A stretch of DNA of 64,000 nucleotides from Ulota crispa (GCA_963920765.1 OY987248.1:18944539-19008538); one strand, 5' to 3'. Counted from the stretch's first letter, positions 35,268 to 47,031 are shown. The notes: a model not told the origin generated them from the letters alone. A program made the numbers and translations.

Positions 35268-35979
35268 TATACAATCAAATGCTTGAACTTCTGTCCCTTA
35301 TTTCCCGCTTATCACCCTAAACCGGCTATTTGTTCGTTGTGCACTGCCAGCTAGCTCTTTGCATCCGCTGCTCACCGCGCTAGCAATTCTGGCATGTGCT
35401 GCTCATCGCGCGCCATCTGCAGCGGCTTGTATCTCATTCTTGATTCTTGCTGGTTCGCTCCACTTTGCTGCTGTAATACTTTTGTGCTCTCAAGGGTAAG
35501 TTCTTGATGAACGAGATATCTTGGTTACAAAGTGTTTGAACCGGACTGATACCGCAACTCTTGTGTTGCGAGACTTGTGCTCAGCGCAAGATTTTGGCCG
35601 ATATGTTTAGGCTTTCATTGATTTGTTTTTATTTGAATCACTACCACTTATGATACCGGTATACTCTGAATTTTTTTCCTTCTCGGGTTCAAAGAAGCGA
35701 GATCAGATGTCGCTGGCGCGGTGTACGCTAAGAAAGCCAAATGCAGGTTGAAGGAGATGCATCCTTGGAGGAAAACGCTAATGCACCGCTTGCAACAATC
35801 GAGGTGCAGGTATTTCATTCATGATTATGATCTTCTTTGCCTTGTAGAGGCATACTTAATATTTGCACCGCACACCATGAATAACCACGTGCAATTATTC
35901 CGCATAATTGGGGGTAATTGCGCCCACTTCACAAACGAAAACAACAGGAAACAACATAAGAAAAAGAAGCATGCTCAAT

Positions 35980-36670
35980 GGAGATGGTTGCAGCCACTCC
36001 CATTGAGCCACAAAAGTTGAGCTTTTTACATCTTGTTATTTCTTCTTGAGATTTGGGGATGAAGGCAGCCTCATTCTTTGAGAACAACAATTCAAAGTTA
36101 TTGAACATGTTTATGCATGTTTGTGGAGTTCTGGGGTGGCTGCGCCTACCTCGGAAGCTTAGTCGCACACGACTTGACTTCTGGGGGTAGGAGCAGCCAC
36201 TCTCATTGAGCACAAAAGAGATGTTTCTTCTGTTCAAGCTTTTGGTGTGAACAGAAGGGGTGGCTGCGCCCACCCCTACTTAGCATACAGATTTTAGTTG
36301 CATTCCTCTAATCATGCTATCTATTTCATTAGTAAAGGTGGCTGCGTTCACATCTTTGGGAGCTTAGTCGTGTGTGACTAAGCTCTTGAAGGTGGGCGTA
36401 GCCACTGTCATGGTTGACATTGACATTCAAACTTTGTCTGTAATTGTACAACTACTGCTGCTAAAAGGAGGTAGTTGTGCCCAACCTTGGGTGCTTAGTC
36501 TTGCACGACTAAGCTCTTGAGGATGCACGCAGCCACCCCCACATCGCAATGTGACTTGAGAATAAAAATTTTAAATTTGCATACTGATTCACTATGGTGG
36601 TGGCTGTGCCCACCCCTGGAGCTTAGTCATGCACGACTAGGCTCCCAAGGTTGGGCACAACCACTCCCAA
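35980..36670. repeat. Cluster of palindromic GGTGGCTGCGCCCACC units
   Basis: Full units at about 36133-36203, 36337-36406, 36468-36540 and 36596-36668, with half units near 35985 and 36257. In each full unit an outer arm like GTGGCTGCGCCCACC pairs with GGTGGGCGCAGCCAC. The middle is itself a palindrome, AGCTTAGTCGTGCACGACTA and continuation. GC content is far above the surroundings. Such clusters can be subterminal repeats of a CACTA-type element, but no CACTA ends were found near. Confidence 0.7.
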
Positions 36671-37382
36671 GTGATCAAACACATTGTATATATTTGTGGA
36701 GGTCAGCTTCTCTATTTGTTTTGAATTTGCTTTTAGCTTAGTTCTTCTTATTTAAATGTGCTTTCATGTAAAAAAAAATTGGTTCACGGACAATGGTATT
36801 TGATCTGATTCCTTTTGTGTAAATTTTGGTATAGTTCTTATTAATTTGTGATAAATTGGAATGTAGCAAATGTCTAGCTAGAGATTTAATTTTAAATTAG
36901 CCCATTCTCCATCTTATCGCTAGGAATCAAACAATAGGAGTTCAGATGAAATTTCACGTGGGGCTTTTGCTCGTTGAGTCAATTTTTCTGTGGAAGTGCT
37001 TCTTTATCAGCCTTGTATGTAGTCAATGTTCCATAATCAAAGGCCTTATTCACTTTGTGAAGGCGGAGGTACCCTATATGTCAATCCTTGCATTGTCCGA
37101 TACAATTGCTAAATATGAAGTCAATAAAGAGCTTGTTTGAGGTAGTTATAACTATATTCTCTTTCTCATGTGTTTTCTGAATATTGCACAGCCAACCATG
37201 CTCACGCTTGCGACTGCTACTTTGGGTGAGACGACTGTTGTGGTCAACCTTGCGTGTAGTGTGCAGAATCTCCTGGTGACTTCATCAGCTCACAGTCTTC
37301 TAGCTACTTAAACCTTGTTGGAAGCAGATGACTTGAATATCACAAATAGGGTATGTTTGCGTATTAGTTTGGACGCCATTAA

Positions 37383-37625
37383 CCCCTGAGCGCCCCCACA
37401 GCCCCAAATATCGCTTTTCACAATTGAAAAAGTTCTATGTTTGATTGTTATAATCTTTTCATCAATATAGACAAATCATGTGTCCTTTTTTCCTGTACTT
37501 CTGTGTCTATGTCCCCTACCAATCAATACAGCTAGATTTTATGGATTTCATTTGTCACAACAAATTAGTTGGATTGAGTGTGACTAGGTCTGCATTTTGG
37601 TGAATATGGCATGGGCGCTCAGGGG
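37383..37625. mobile_element. TTAA-12: short TTAA-flanked element
   Basis: TTAA at 37379-37382 and 37626-37629. Ends CCCCTGAGCGCCCCC and ATGGGCGCTCAGGGG, a 13-bp perfect terminal repeat. 243 bp. Confidence 0.85.
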
Positions 37626-39115
37626 TTAACAAGGCTTGGTACTACATCAAAGCCAACTACTTAGGCTTTGTGTATAACCCAAAGAAGCTATAACATACAT
37701 CATTTGCCATTTGTGTTGGTAGCGTTAGCATAGACTTTGCAATAATTCAAGAGTCTGTCTATTGATACATGTATTCAATCTCGAAAAGGTCTGGACTACA
37801 AACACAAGATTGTTTCTCTAGGAACAACATCTACTAGTATGTATTTAAGTAAAATCTCTATTTGTATGTAGCATTCTCGTAAGGATATTGAAATAAGTTA
37901 TTATTGTATTCATTGGATCAGTCACATGTATGTATATAGCTTTTTGGTCCTTTCCATTATTGGCTTCATTCACTCATGAGCATATTGGTAACTCCAAGAT
38001 AAAGTTAATTTTGTGACAGTTTTTTATTTCCTCGGAGGAGTCCCCAATGAGATTGAGCCTGAATAAAGTAGAAATTGAGCCCAAATGAAGTAGCTATTTA
38101 TACTTTAGAGAGAGATTGGAGTGCACAGCTTGAGTTTGGCAAGGATGACGAGGAAGAAATAAAGGTTCATAATGACATCAATGTAAAGGAGTCAAACTTT
38201 TTAGAGAATAAGCTCAGCCAATTTGAAGAAATGGATTCCGTTGCAACTATTGTGCCTTTGCAAAGGAAGTTGGACCATCTTTTTTGGCTTTGGATTCCAC
38301 TTTGTAGGCTTGTTCTTATGCCCACAGTGAATACCACCTTATTTTGTGATCCGGTGAATTTGAAGTAGAAACTTGTCCATGGATATCGTAAAAGTTCAAC
38401 AATATTTCACATTTCAACCACAAATGAGGCGGGGGCAAAATAGTAAAGTTCATTGTGTGGGAAATGGCAAGTTGAGGCTCACTATGGTCTAGTAAGAATG
38501 ATAGCTTCCTTTAGTTTATTGAAGGCAATCCACGGCTTGCATTCTTGAAGAATTTGAAGTTCTTTGTATGCAATGGGAACCACAAGAGATTGGCTTTAAT
38601 TAACCACATTTCAAAATTTCATCTTTTAAATTGGTTCTAACATTCTTCAATCAATGTCATTGTTTGAGACTGAGGGGTGCATCAAAATTGTTATGCAAGT
38701 AATGCATGACATCAATAAGTAAGTACCTATTATATTACTTGCTATTTTAGACGCTGAGTAGATATAATATTTTTATTTATTCCACATTCTATTAGAGTTT
38801 TGAGTATTTTTGTTTGAATTTTTCCTAAATATGTTTGATTTGTTCAAACATACATTTTCAATTGATGGCAAGGATGGACAACTAAGATGATTGAAGACAC
38901 TTGGATTAGCCTAGATAAAACTTTTGCTCTACTGTTATATGCAAAGCAAATGATTTTTGCATATGAAAATTATGGATCTTCTAAAGCAAAAACTTGTTGT
39001 GGCTCTTATGTTTTGAACATCCTTGAGTTCATAAATGATATGACTTATGATGGAGAAAAATCTTCAGCAACACCTAGTATTAATGACTCCTCCAATAAGT
39101 CCAATATAACTTAGA

Positions 39116-40160
39116 TCCGTGACACCAACGTATTTTGTGACGAGGTCCATTATGTATTGGTTTCTTATTATTTATAAGTTTTTGTGTATAATAGCTATAT
39201 TTTTACTAATTGCAGTTATTTGATTATCCAATTACCATAAGATTCATTTAGGTTTAGAGATACTTTGGAAAATGAATAAAAGGATTTCAGTATGTTTCTA
39301 GTATATCCTCTAAATTCTCCTCCAATATGACCAATTCATTTATTCATATTTGTGATATGAGTTCCATGGTCATAGGTACTTCAATGCTAATTATATGTAA
39401 AATAGTTTCCCACTTGTAAGCTTACAAGCTCACAAGCTCACAAGCTCATGCTCACATGCTAGTCTCCTAGCAACCTTGCATTGCAAGTAATAGAAAAGAA
39501 AAGGTCATGCATCTTTTTTCTTTATATAAAACATGAACTCTTTAATTTGACATGCAAGAACTTGTATGATTCACAAGAATATAATATAACTCCATGTTGT
39601 TCATCTACAAACAAGTGGCGTTTTTGTTTAAAAAGGCAATATGAATACAATATCAAATTTCTAAGAGAATGTGATGGGAATTGTTGAATGCGCATGAGAA
39701 TTTCCAATCTTCAAAAATTGACATTTTATAAATGTATATTGCACTCTATAAAAATTTGTACTTCAACCGTGTCAAAAATATACCTTAATTTTTAACAATT
39801 TGCTCTTTATCAAAATGCCCAATATTCTAAGTGTAAATATTGAGAATCATAGTCATACTATGCATGCTTACAAACTCTTAGGTCTAGAATAATGTACTAA
39901 AATATGATCACTGCAAATTAGAAAATCTTTATTGCCTCAAAATTCATTTGACAAAGATATGTTTTTTTTTCTTTTCAAATTTGACTATACAAACATTCTT
40001 AAAAATCATGCTAAAAACCCTTTTTCTTAGCAAAGAGTACTTCATAAACATAGAAGAAGTCACAAATCAAAGCACACTAAGTTTTGTCCAAAAATTCCTC
40101 AAGTTGTTTCGGTAATAACAAGCAAAGTGTCTAATTTCCCTTCTGAGTGCAGTTATAAGT
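39116..40160. other. AT-rich intergenic DNA
   Basis: Contains ACAAGCTC repeated about three times near 39420-39450. No gene recognised. Confidence 0.45.
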
Positions 40161-40162
40161 TA

Positions 40163-41758
40163 CACTGACTCACAAAACCGAGTCAGTGTTTACTGATACT
40201 TAATATAATTTGTCTTATCAATTGCGTTAATAAGTGTTTTCAAGTGTCACAAAGAGTAGATTAAAGGTACCCAAGTACTTATTCATACATGGAGATCTTA
40301 ATAGAAAATTTGCAAGGGTGATTGAGATATTTCATTTCAAAAGAGAGTCACTCACTGACTCAGTTTTGGTCTTGCATGTCTATATCTCCATCTCCTCCTT
40401 ATATTAACAATATATTATAGAATTTAAATTTAATTGTGAATGTTATAAGTAAGAAAGAGTGTTTCTACTCCTCTAATAGTATATTGCACTTTTCATTATT
40501 CCACAATATTATAAGGACATTGTTTTAAAAAAAAAGCAAGATAGTGTAATATCATTGCTACAAAATGGGGGAATCACAAAAAATGTAGCCATATAGTTTG
40601 GTGTTAGTTAATCTAATATTGACAAAATCCAAAAGAAACATCTTTTTTATACTAGACTATTTATAGAAGGAAAATCAACTAAAATTTTAAACCATGTAGG
40701 GAGGGCATGGATAAGAGCAATGACAAATAGAAGATTTATTATTGCTACAATAGCATTCAAATTAGTTAGGCAACAATTTGACAATGAAATGAGTGTCTAG
40801 ACAATGCAATGTGCATTGAATTTGCAAGTTTAAAGGCCTGTGTGAAAAAGAAAAAACTTTTTTTTTCAAAAAATAATATTTAGGTTTGTTTAAGTTTTAC
40901 CAAATCTCTTGAAAATTATATTATTGCAAATTGTAAGCAAGTGATTATTTGAGATGAGACTTCAATTGATCATTTTTGCTTAGACAGTTGTTACTAATGT
41001 TGGGATTGGGATGGAGAGGGTCTTATAGATTGAACAATGAAGAAACTTGTGAAACATGGAAAAGGTTTTGCAACAATTTGGGGTTGAATAAGTGCAATTA
41101 GACTTGGTTTGATTTGCAAGATAGAAGGTACAATAAATCAGTATGTTTATTGTGAAGTATTAGAGACCAATCTCCCTATGTTGTTTTTTTGAAGTATGGC
41201 AAAATTGCATTTACAGTTATTTTTCAACATGACAAAAATCCTAAACATATAGCAAAAACAACATAAAAGTTTTATTTGAACAATTTTTCAATGTTTTAAA
41301 GTGACATGCTCAATCACCCAACCTAAACCCTATAAATAACCTATGGGCAAGACTAAAACAGAAGCTCAATTGTTAATCAACTCGTCCAAAGGGTCTTTTA
41401 GAATTGTGAGAGCATGGATTTGAGATTTTCCATTCTTTCACCTCCACGGAGTATGAGAACCTTCATGAAAACATGCCACAAAAAATGAGGGTGATTAGTT
41501 ATACAAAGGGCAAATAAATTGATTTTTGAGTGTGTATAGACACACAAGTCCAAAACTGAGTCACTGAGGGGTTTGATTTCAGAATTTTAATGCTCCCATG
41601 TGTTATATGTATTTTATTTTCAATTTTTGTGTGAATAATCAATAAAGCTTCTACTTTCTAAAACAATTTTTTTACCTGTTGGATTGTACTCTCCATGTGC
41701 TAATATTTCTTATTTATTGAAAAATGTCCAAACACTGACTCGGTTTTGTGAGTCACTG
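40163..41758 (+). mobile_element. Decayed Tc1-like transposon with IR/DR ends
   Basis: TA at 40161-40162 and 41759-41760. Outer ends begin CACTGACTCACAAAACCG and mirror it at the right (CGGTTTTGTGAGTCACTG). Inner copies of the same motif stand at 40353-40369 and 41550-41567, giving the IR/DR arrangement of some Tc1 transposons. Length 1596 bp is normal for Tc1. Confidence 0.88.
40540..41440 (+). pseudogene. Tc1-like DDE transposase remnant (DD34E)
   Basis: Broken by several stops and frameshifts. Still readable: a helix-turn-helix piece (GGITKNVA, then FGVS), a first Asp in DETS (codon 40953-40955), KHGKGFATIWG, a second Asp in FQHDKNPKH (41231-41233) and SPNLNPINNLWARLKQKL. In that last block the catalytic Glu of NPIENLW is Asn (41335-41337). 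The spacing from the second Asp to that site is 34 residues once one missing base is allowed for, the Tc1 value. Not active. Confidence 0.85.
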
Positions 41759-41760
41759 TA

Positions 41761-43327
41761 CTTACAGAAAATGCATGAAAATCATTTCAGAAAATGCATG
41801 AAAATCATTTTATTTTTTAGAGGAGATTGTGTCACCTAAACATTGATAAAATTAATCAAGACCGGATTTGTGCACAACACCCTATCATTTGCTTCAGTCA
41901 GCAACTCAATCAGTACATTGCGTTGAGAAAGATGCCAGCTCTTACCAATTCTGGACATCTCAAAATTCAAAAGCATAATATTATTAGAAGAGCAGAGAGA
42001 TATTGGAAGTTTTTGCCCAAGTTTAGGTCCAATAAACTACAGGGAGGAGAGATCTGTCAACAGGAACGAGTGCATTTTTGGAGAGTTCAGTTCTAGAGGA
42101 GTCTTCTTGAGCCATACTGGGTCATATACAATACAAATTTGCCTTCAGAAATTTCAAATTTAGTCAAATGAAGCAAAAAGACCACACGCAACAACCAAGG
42201 ACTGTTGTATTCTGCTATCATGCTCACCGTATGTCCAACGTATGCATTGATTCAGCAAAGCGCACTCTCAAACACTCAAATATATTCAATGTTTACCAGG
42301 CTCAGTTTACAGTGCAAATCAACAGCAAAGATCAACCAACATAACTGGAATGAAGCCTTTTTCTGCAGACAGTGGCAAGTGGCAAATGGCAGGTGGCAGG
42401 TGACAAGTGGCAATATACCAATAACATGGCGATATCTTTAAAACAGACACAATTTGACAGAGCAGGATTGAATCCGATCTAACCATGTCTAGCAAAGTGA
42501 AAGTACAGTCACTCTCCTTTTGTAAAACTACATCTCACTCTTCACTCTTTCATCTCAACATGCTGCAATTTCTAGTAACACGCCTCAATCTCTGCTTTCA
42601 TAGTACCCACTCTAAAAATCTGCAACCTCCACCTCTTCCATAAAACAATACGATCACAATCATAACCAACCATCCAAACCTTCGAATGCAACAAAGAACT
42701 CTGCAGAAACATCAATTCTGCTGCAATGCAACCTAAACAGATCATTCACAACATCTGAAACTCTTACGCTCACCTCAGCACGCAACTACAAGTCATTCAA
42801 AGGCAACCAAAGACGTTACTTTTTACTTCCAGAATGCCAACAAACTCATTTCATAATCTTGTGAGCATCAATGCTCTAATGTACGTAACAAACAAAAATG
42901 TAATGGGATGCCGGAGCTTTACGCTTGCCAGTACAATCTACTGCAAACAACTCTCAAAGATGTCCTCAATTAATAAGTCCGTCGTGATCGATCTCAGTAC
43001 CCTCCTGGCCAACAACTTCGGGATGCATCATCAGCCATGGCACCCAACCATAGCTCCCGGGAAGATCATTCTGTTCCCGGGTTTCTATGGTTTTGATGCA
43101 AATGGGATCGTTCATGCCCTACGGGACTACTGTCGGTGCTACTGCTCGCTCTCAACATGCACAGGATGCGCTCTGAATATGCACAGGATGCTTTGGCACC
43201 GAAGTGGAGGGCATAAAATTGTGGTGAGACTGCAGATTGAAGGCAGGTGTGTGCCAAGGAGGTGAGAGATTGAGATGGGAAAGGGGTGGGCATGGATGGA
43301 TGTGTGGATGGATGGATGGATGGGGGG
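41761..43327 (-). other. Region downstream of dCTPP1
   Basis: Should include the 3' untranslated region of dCTPP1. Holds a GATG/ATGG microsatellite (about 43290-43325) and degenerate GGCAAGTGGCAA-type repeats near 42372-42415. The open frame at 42834-43265 shows no family. Confidence 0.4.
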
Positions 43328-44220
43328 CTAGAAACTGCCGCGGTAGACGAGGGTTTCGGTGTTGTGGAGGTTGCGGCGGACGCTGTTCTTGGTGGCGAGC
43401 TCGCGGTACTTCTTGCTGTTGCCCTTGCAGAGCTCGACAGGGTACTTGTCGGCGTTCTTCTGGAGCTTGTCGAGGGCGGACACGCCCAGGTCCACGTTGC
43501 ACACGTCCGCCAGGCGCACCAGATACAGCAGCACGTCCGACAGCTCCTCGCCCAGGTGCTCCTTCTCCGCCTCGTTCCAGTCCGACAGCCCCCGCGGCAC
43601 CTCGCCCTTCCACTGGAAGATCTCCGACAGCTCCCCCACCTCCCCTACCTGCAGCATACATCTCATTCTCAGTGATATATGCAACGCATAATTCTCAGCC
43701 CTTTCCCATCTCTCTCTGGTTGTAGTGTGGCTAATATCCGAGTTGTACTGCCGTGCAAATTGCTGACACGGAGTGAAAGGACAAGATCGTCACTCAAACT
43801 GGCATTGTACCAAATTTGCACAGTTACAATGTCTTCCTCACTAGATCGTTCACGTAATGCAAAACTGGTATCTATCACTGTCCACTAAGTTGGTGCACGT
43901 GTTACGCCACCAGACTGTTGGCGCTACGTACCCCACACCGCTCAGCATTCTGGAGATATAATACCGTTGTTGTAGAGAGTGGCGACATGAACGACCGTTT
44001 TTCTGACAAAAGTGCGAGAGGAGAAAAATGAGTGACGTACGAGAGCGAGGAGGAGATTGCGAGGGCTGTGGAACTGGTCCCACTCGCGATCGGCGGCGAA
44101 GCCTGCCATGTTGTGGGCGAGGTCCTTCAACGTCACCTCTTTCTCGGCCGGGGCCATCTTGAAACTGGCCTTCTTCTCGTGCATCTCCGCCACCCGAACC
44201 TCTTGCGTTCGCCCCGTCAT
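43328..44220 (-). CDS. DCTPP1: dCTP pyrophosphatase 1 (MazG-type NTP-PPase)
   Basis: Two exons, 44041-44220 and 43328-43648, joined in phase 0 across a 392-bp intron, give 166 residues. The enzyme hydrolyses dCTP and modified dCTP to the monophosphate plus pyrophosphate and so protects the nucleotide pool. The all-alpha NTP-PPase fold is clear: REWDQFHSPRNLLLAL (residues 45-60), then VGEVGELSEIFQWKGEV and HLGEELSDVLLYLVRL. The metal-binding quartet E63, E66, E95 and D98 is complete, as is W47 of the nucleotide pocket region. The C-terminal tail after KYPVELCKGNSKKYRE is family-like and then diverges. The start (MTGRTQEV) has A at -3; an upstream GTG is not needed. Codons are GC-rich, unlike the flanks. 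Confidence 0.93.
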
Positions 44221-44509
44221 GCTCACAAGGCGATTCTCTCACTCACAAGTACTATGTATCAATCTTGAGCAAGCGCCTGCACAACCGTCGTAACCGCCAG
44301 TGAGCACTTCGACACTGCCTCAATTCTCGGCCACGACAGCAAATTCGGCACGCCCTTGCAGAAGAAGCGCACATTCGCATGTGAGCACGAGAGAGAGAGA
44401 GAGGGTGAGAGAGAGAGAGGGAGGAAGATGGGGGAGAGAGGGGGTGGGGGGGAGAGCCAAATGAATGCAAGAGGGGTGAATTGCAGAGATTCCAGGTGTC
44501 GACCTGGAC

Positions 44510-44516
44510 TTATATA
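44510..44516 (-). promoter_or_regulatory. TATA box of dCTPP1
   Basis: TATATAA on the minus strand, 290 bases upstream of the start codon. It would place transcription start near 44480 and leave a leader of about 260 nt. That leader is pyrimidine-rich because of a GAGA/CTCT tract at about 44388-44450. Confidence 0.6.
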
Positions 44517-44994
44517 CAGTAAATCGTTAGACTGATCGAGTAGTGACACTTTGCCCGCCCCAGTAGTGGCAGGCACTCAGGCCAGGCAGGGCAGGGCAGG
44601 GCAGGGGCTTCCTTTCTGCGATCGGTGGGTGCAGCAGACTTGCAGAGTTGCAGGCTCGCAATTTGGAACTGAAATTCCGCGACGACGACGACCCCAAGAT
44701 CTGGTCTGCGCTGCGCTGCTCTGGTCCTCCGTCGTCACGAGTCTCGAGCACCGTGTGGTAGCGTGGTAGTAGAGGTAGTAGAGTGGTTGTAGTGTGGTGT
44801 TGGTAGGCGCTAGCTAAGCTTAGGCTGCGCGCGATACTGCCGATGCCTCCGACTCCGAGCCGCCATTTCTGTTCCGGGGAGTGTGAAAGGATCCACGAAT
44901 CTCGGCCTCTTCGCTTTCTGGGAGGCTATTAACTTACTCGACCTTTTTCCTTGCTCTGAATTGGTAAATGGGTCAGTGTCACACCATAACACTA

Positions 44995-45404
44995 AGGTAG
45001 AAGCACCTAAATGTGACACTTTTGTTACTTCAATTCACCGGGAGTGTGCATCGAGATTTTGAGATTATAGAATGTTTGAGATTATAGAATGTTAGGACAC
45101 CAACATAGTGTGCTGAAAATTTGTTTTTGGAATTTTCTGAGATCGTATGAATAAACTACGAATTGTTGAAAGTAACTCCCTAGACACACTTATTGTGGAC
45201 ACTAGACCCTCATTGAATTGCTTGTATTGAAATGCAATACAACATCAAAAAGACCATGCCACATGTTGCCTCTTACACAATTTTTGTTCCAATACTCAAT
45301 TATGGTGACAATTAAATGTCTGATTTGGGTACCTGATGGTTTCGATACACGTTCATTTATAGGTGTCTGAAAACAAATAGTGTCATATTATGGTGCTTCT
45401 ACCT
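44995..45404. mobile_element. AGGTAGAAGCACC MITE upstream of dCTPP1
   Basis: Ends AGGTAGAAGCACC and GGTGCTTCTACCT, with TA at 44993-44994 and 45405-45406. A further member of the AGGTAGG family by its ends, with a different interior. Confidence 0.85.
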
Positions 45405-45407
45405 TAA

Positions 45408-45733
45408 GAGCATCTCTTGCAGCATTGGAAACAAGCCTCGGAGCTCAAACTCGTAACGGCTGCCACGGTAATATTCTCCAACTGCACTGCACTCATCCCC
45501 GCAAAGGCGCCGGGCCTATAGGCCAATCCCAAATTCCCGTCAAATTTCAGCATTCTATAGTGTTTCGTTACAGCCCCTGCCTCTGACATAACTATAAGCA
45601 AATCAAATCCGCGTAGGGTTGCAGGTCAAGCGGGGATGCAAGAGAATTTTCCTCTCTGCTCCGCTACTTCCTAGAATAGCTCCTGCAAACCTGATTTGCA
45701 GGTGCTTCCTTTCTAGTACTGCAGGAGATGCTC
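45408..45733. mobile_element. Tourist-like MITE (PIF/Harbinger), GAGCATCTC ends
   Basis: Ends GAGCATCTCTTGCAG and CTGCAGGAGATGCTC, flanked by TAA at 45405-45407 and 45734-45736. The 3-bp TAA duplication fits PIF/Harbinger. It abuts the MITE at 44995-45404. Confidence 0.85.
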
Positions 45734-45744
45734 TAAGGTAGCCC

Positions 45745-45852
45745 TCCCCTATATCCAGCCCTTTCCCAATTTCAACCCCTATGTACCTAGGGTGTTCATT
45801 TCAGTTCTAAAATTAACGCCCATGTACATAGGGGTTGGGTATGGGAAGGGTA
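45745..45852. repeat. Short hairpin repeat
   Basis: CCTTTCCCAATTTCAACCCC is mirrored by GGGGTTGGGTATGGGAAGGG, and CTATGTACC pairs with ATGTACATAG. About 100 bp. Class not assigned. Confidence 0.5.
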
Positions 45853-45867
45853 ACCTTACTGTAGTTA

Positions 45868-46203
45868 GAGCATCAGATTCTCCACCGATAACTCCAACAC
45901 TCTCAAGGTGGATGAAAAGTGATGCTGGCCCTCTCAAAAGCCTCTCTTGACATTGTGTCTTATGGTTTCTAAATTCTAACAAGTTTCTAGCAAGGGCCTT
46001 CAAGCCATTGTTCACTATTCATCTTAAGTTTAGTGAACTTTATCCTCTACTTTCCTTGATAAGTGGTCAAATGATTATTTATGGGGCGTGTTGGAGGGCA
46101 AGGCCACACTTTTGAAGTCAGAGCATGGATAGAGATCAAGAAGCCCGAGGACCGCTCAAAACATATGGAGTACTTTGAAGAGCCTAGACTGGTGGAGATG
46201 CTC
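45868..46203. mobile_element. Tourist-like MITE, GAGCATCAG ends
   Basis: Ends GAGCATCAGATTCTCCACC and GGTGGAGATGCTC. Flanks are TTA (45865-45867) and TAA (46204-46206), so the 3-bp duplication differs at its middle base. Confidence 0.65.
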
Positions 46204-46589
46204 TAATGGGCATTTTTCTTTTTTGTTTTTGTTAAGGTAAAGCGACTTGCATCCAAGGATGCATGCAAGTAAGGAAAATTTTAGTATAATTAGAATGAAT
46301 GAACAACTTGTGCACGTTCATCCAATAAGGTTACTAATATAAGCTACTTTTATCCAAAAGTTGGTAAATCTAGTGTGTTTGCGTAAGCAAAGGGAGTTGA
46401 CAATTTCATCACTTTTTCACCCAAATTTCTTATTGTAATATTTGCCATTACAAATTCCAGGTAAGATTTAGGCAAAATTTGCCAAAAATAATAATCGCTG
46501 GACTCATGGCCTTTTCAACTATTTCTGGGCAGACCAAAGTCCAGAAATGAAAACGGCATGCCACAAGGCAGGGTCCCCACGTGTTGGCA

Positions 46590-47020
46590 TTCCAAGATCA
46601 TCACTTCCATGCTTGGAAAGCTTATGATGGTTTTACATTACAAGTCAAGGCCATGAAATCTTGGAGCCATTCCAACCAACACTCAAGTCCAAATGGTTTC
46701 ACTAACGGCCCCAAGCGCCCATTATAATATGAGTATGATGGTGGCTAACCCTCTTGTGTGTAAAGGCTTTGAGGTTAAAAAGTGGAGGCCATGAGAGCAA
46801 TTTCTAAAAATTTGAAGAAAAAAGGGTTTAAAAAAAAAGAAATCAAGGAGAGAGAGCTGTTAATATTTTTACTCCATCCTACAATATTGAGTATCTCAAA
46901 AGAATGCTTTTTTTTCAAATAATCATATTTGAATATTAAAAAATGTAATGGCCCTAGGGTCAAGAATTGGCTTCACATTTTTGGAAGACCCAATTTTTAA
47001 GGCTTGGCCCATGTCAAAAC
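46590..47020 (+). repeat. Dispersed repeat R3, copy 1
   Basis: Shares ordered blocks with 59051-59395 and 63084-63520: CTTGTGTGTAAA, TTTTTACTCCATCCTA, GAGTATCTCAA, and a final GCCCATGTCAAAAC-type end. TTAA-10 follows directly. Confidence 0.65.
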
Positions 47021-47031
47021 CGGTCTCTTAG

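Larger units (their letters stand above)
35280..39115 (+). pseudogene. Decayed multi-exon-like locus, unrecognised
   Basis: A GC-richer leader-like block (35290-35493) ends in CTCAAGG|GTAAGT. Later pieces are exon-like: about 35700-35817 (GAVYAKKAKCRLKEM, then GTGCAG|GTATTT), 37193-37349 (after a TTGCACAG acceptor; LTLATATLGETTVVVNLACS, one internal stop, then AATAGG|GTATGT), 38075-38368 (acidic, EFGKDDEEEIKVHNDIN) and 38887-39114. No catalytic motif or transposase signature is visible, and stops break a continuous reading. It could be a dead gene or the inside of a large transposon whose repeats include the palindromic units at 35980-36670. Confidence 0.3.

Noticed and set aside
35929..36273. 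114-codon minus-strand frame
   Set aside because: It falls in the palindromic cluster and its composition follows the repeat units.
42834..43265. 143-codon frame downstream of dCTPP1
   Set aside because: No recognisable motif or splice support, and it overlaps the likely 3' untranslated region.
43152..43725. Overlapping frames over dCTPP1 exon 2
   Set aside because: By-products of GC-rich codons; the dCTPP1 frame alone carries the E-E-E-D metal site.
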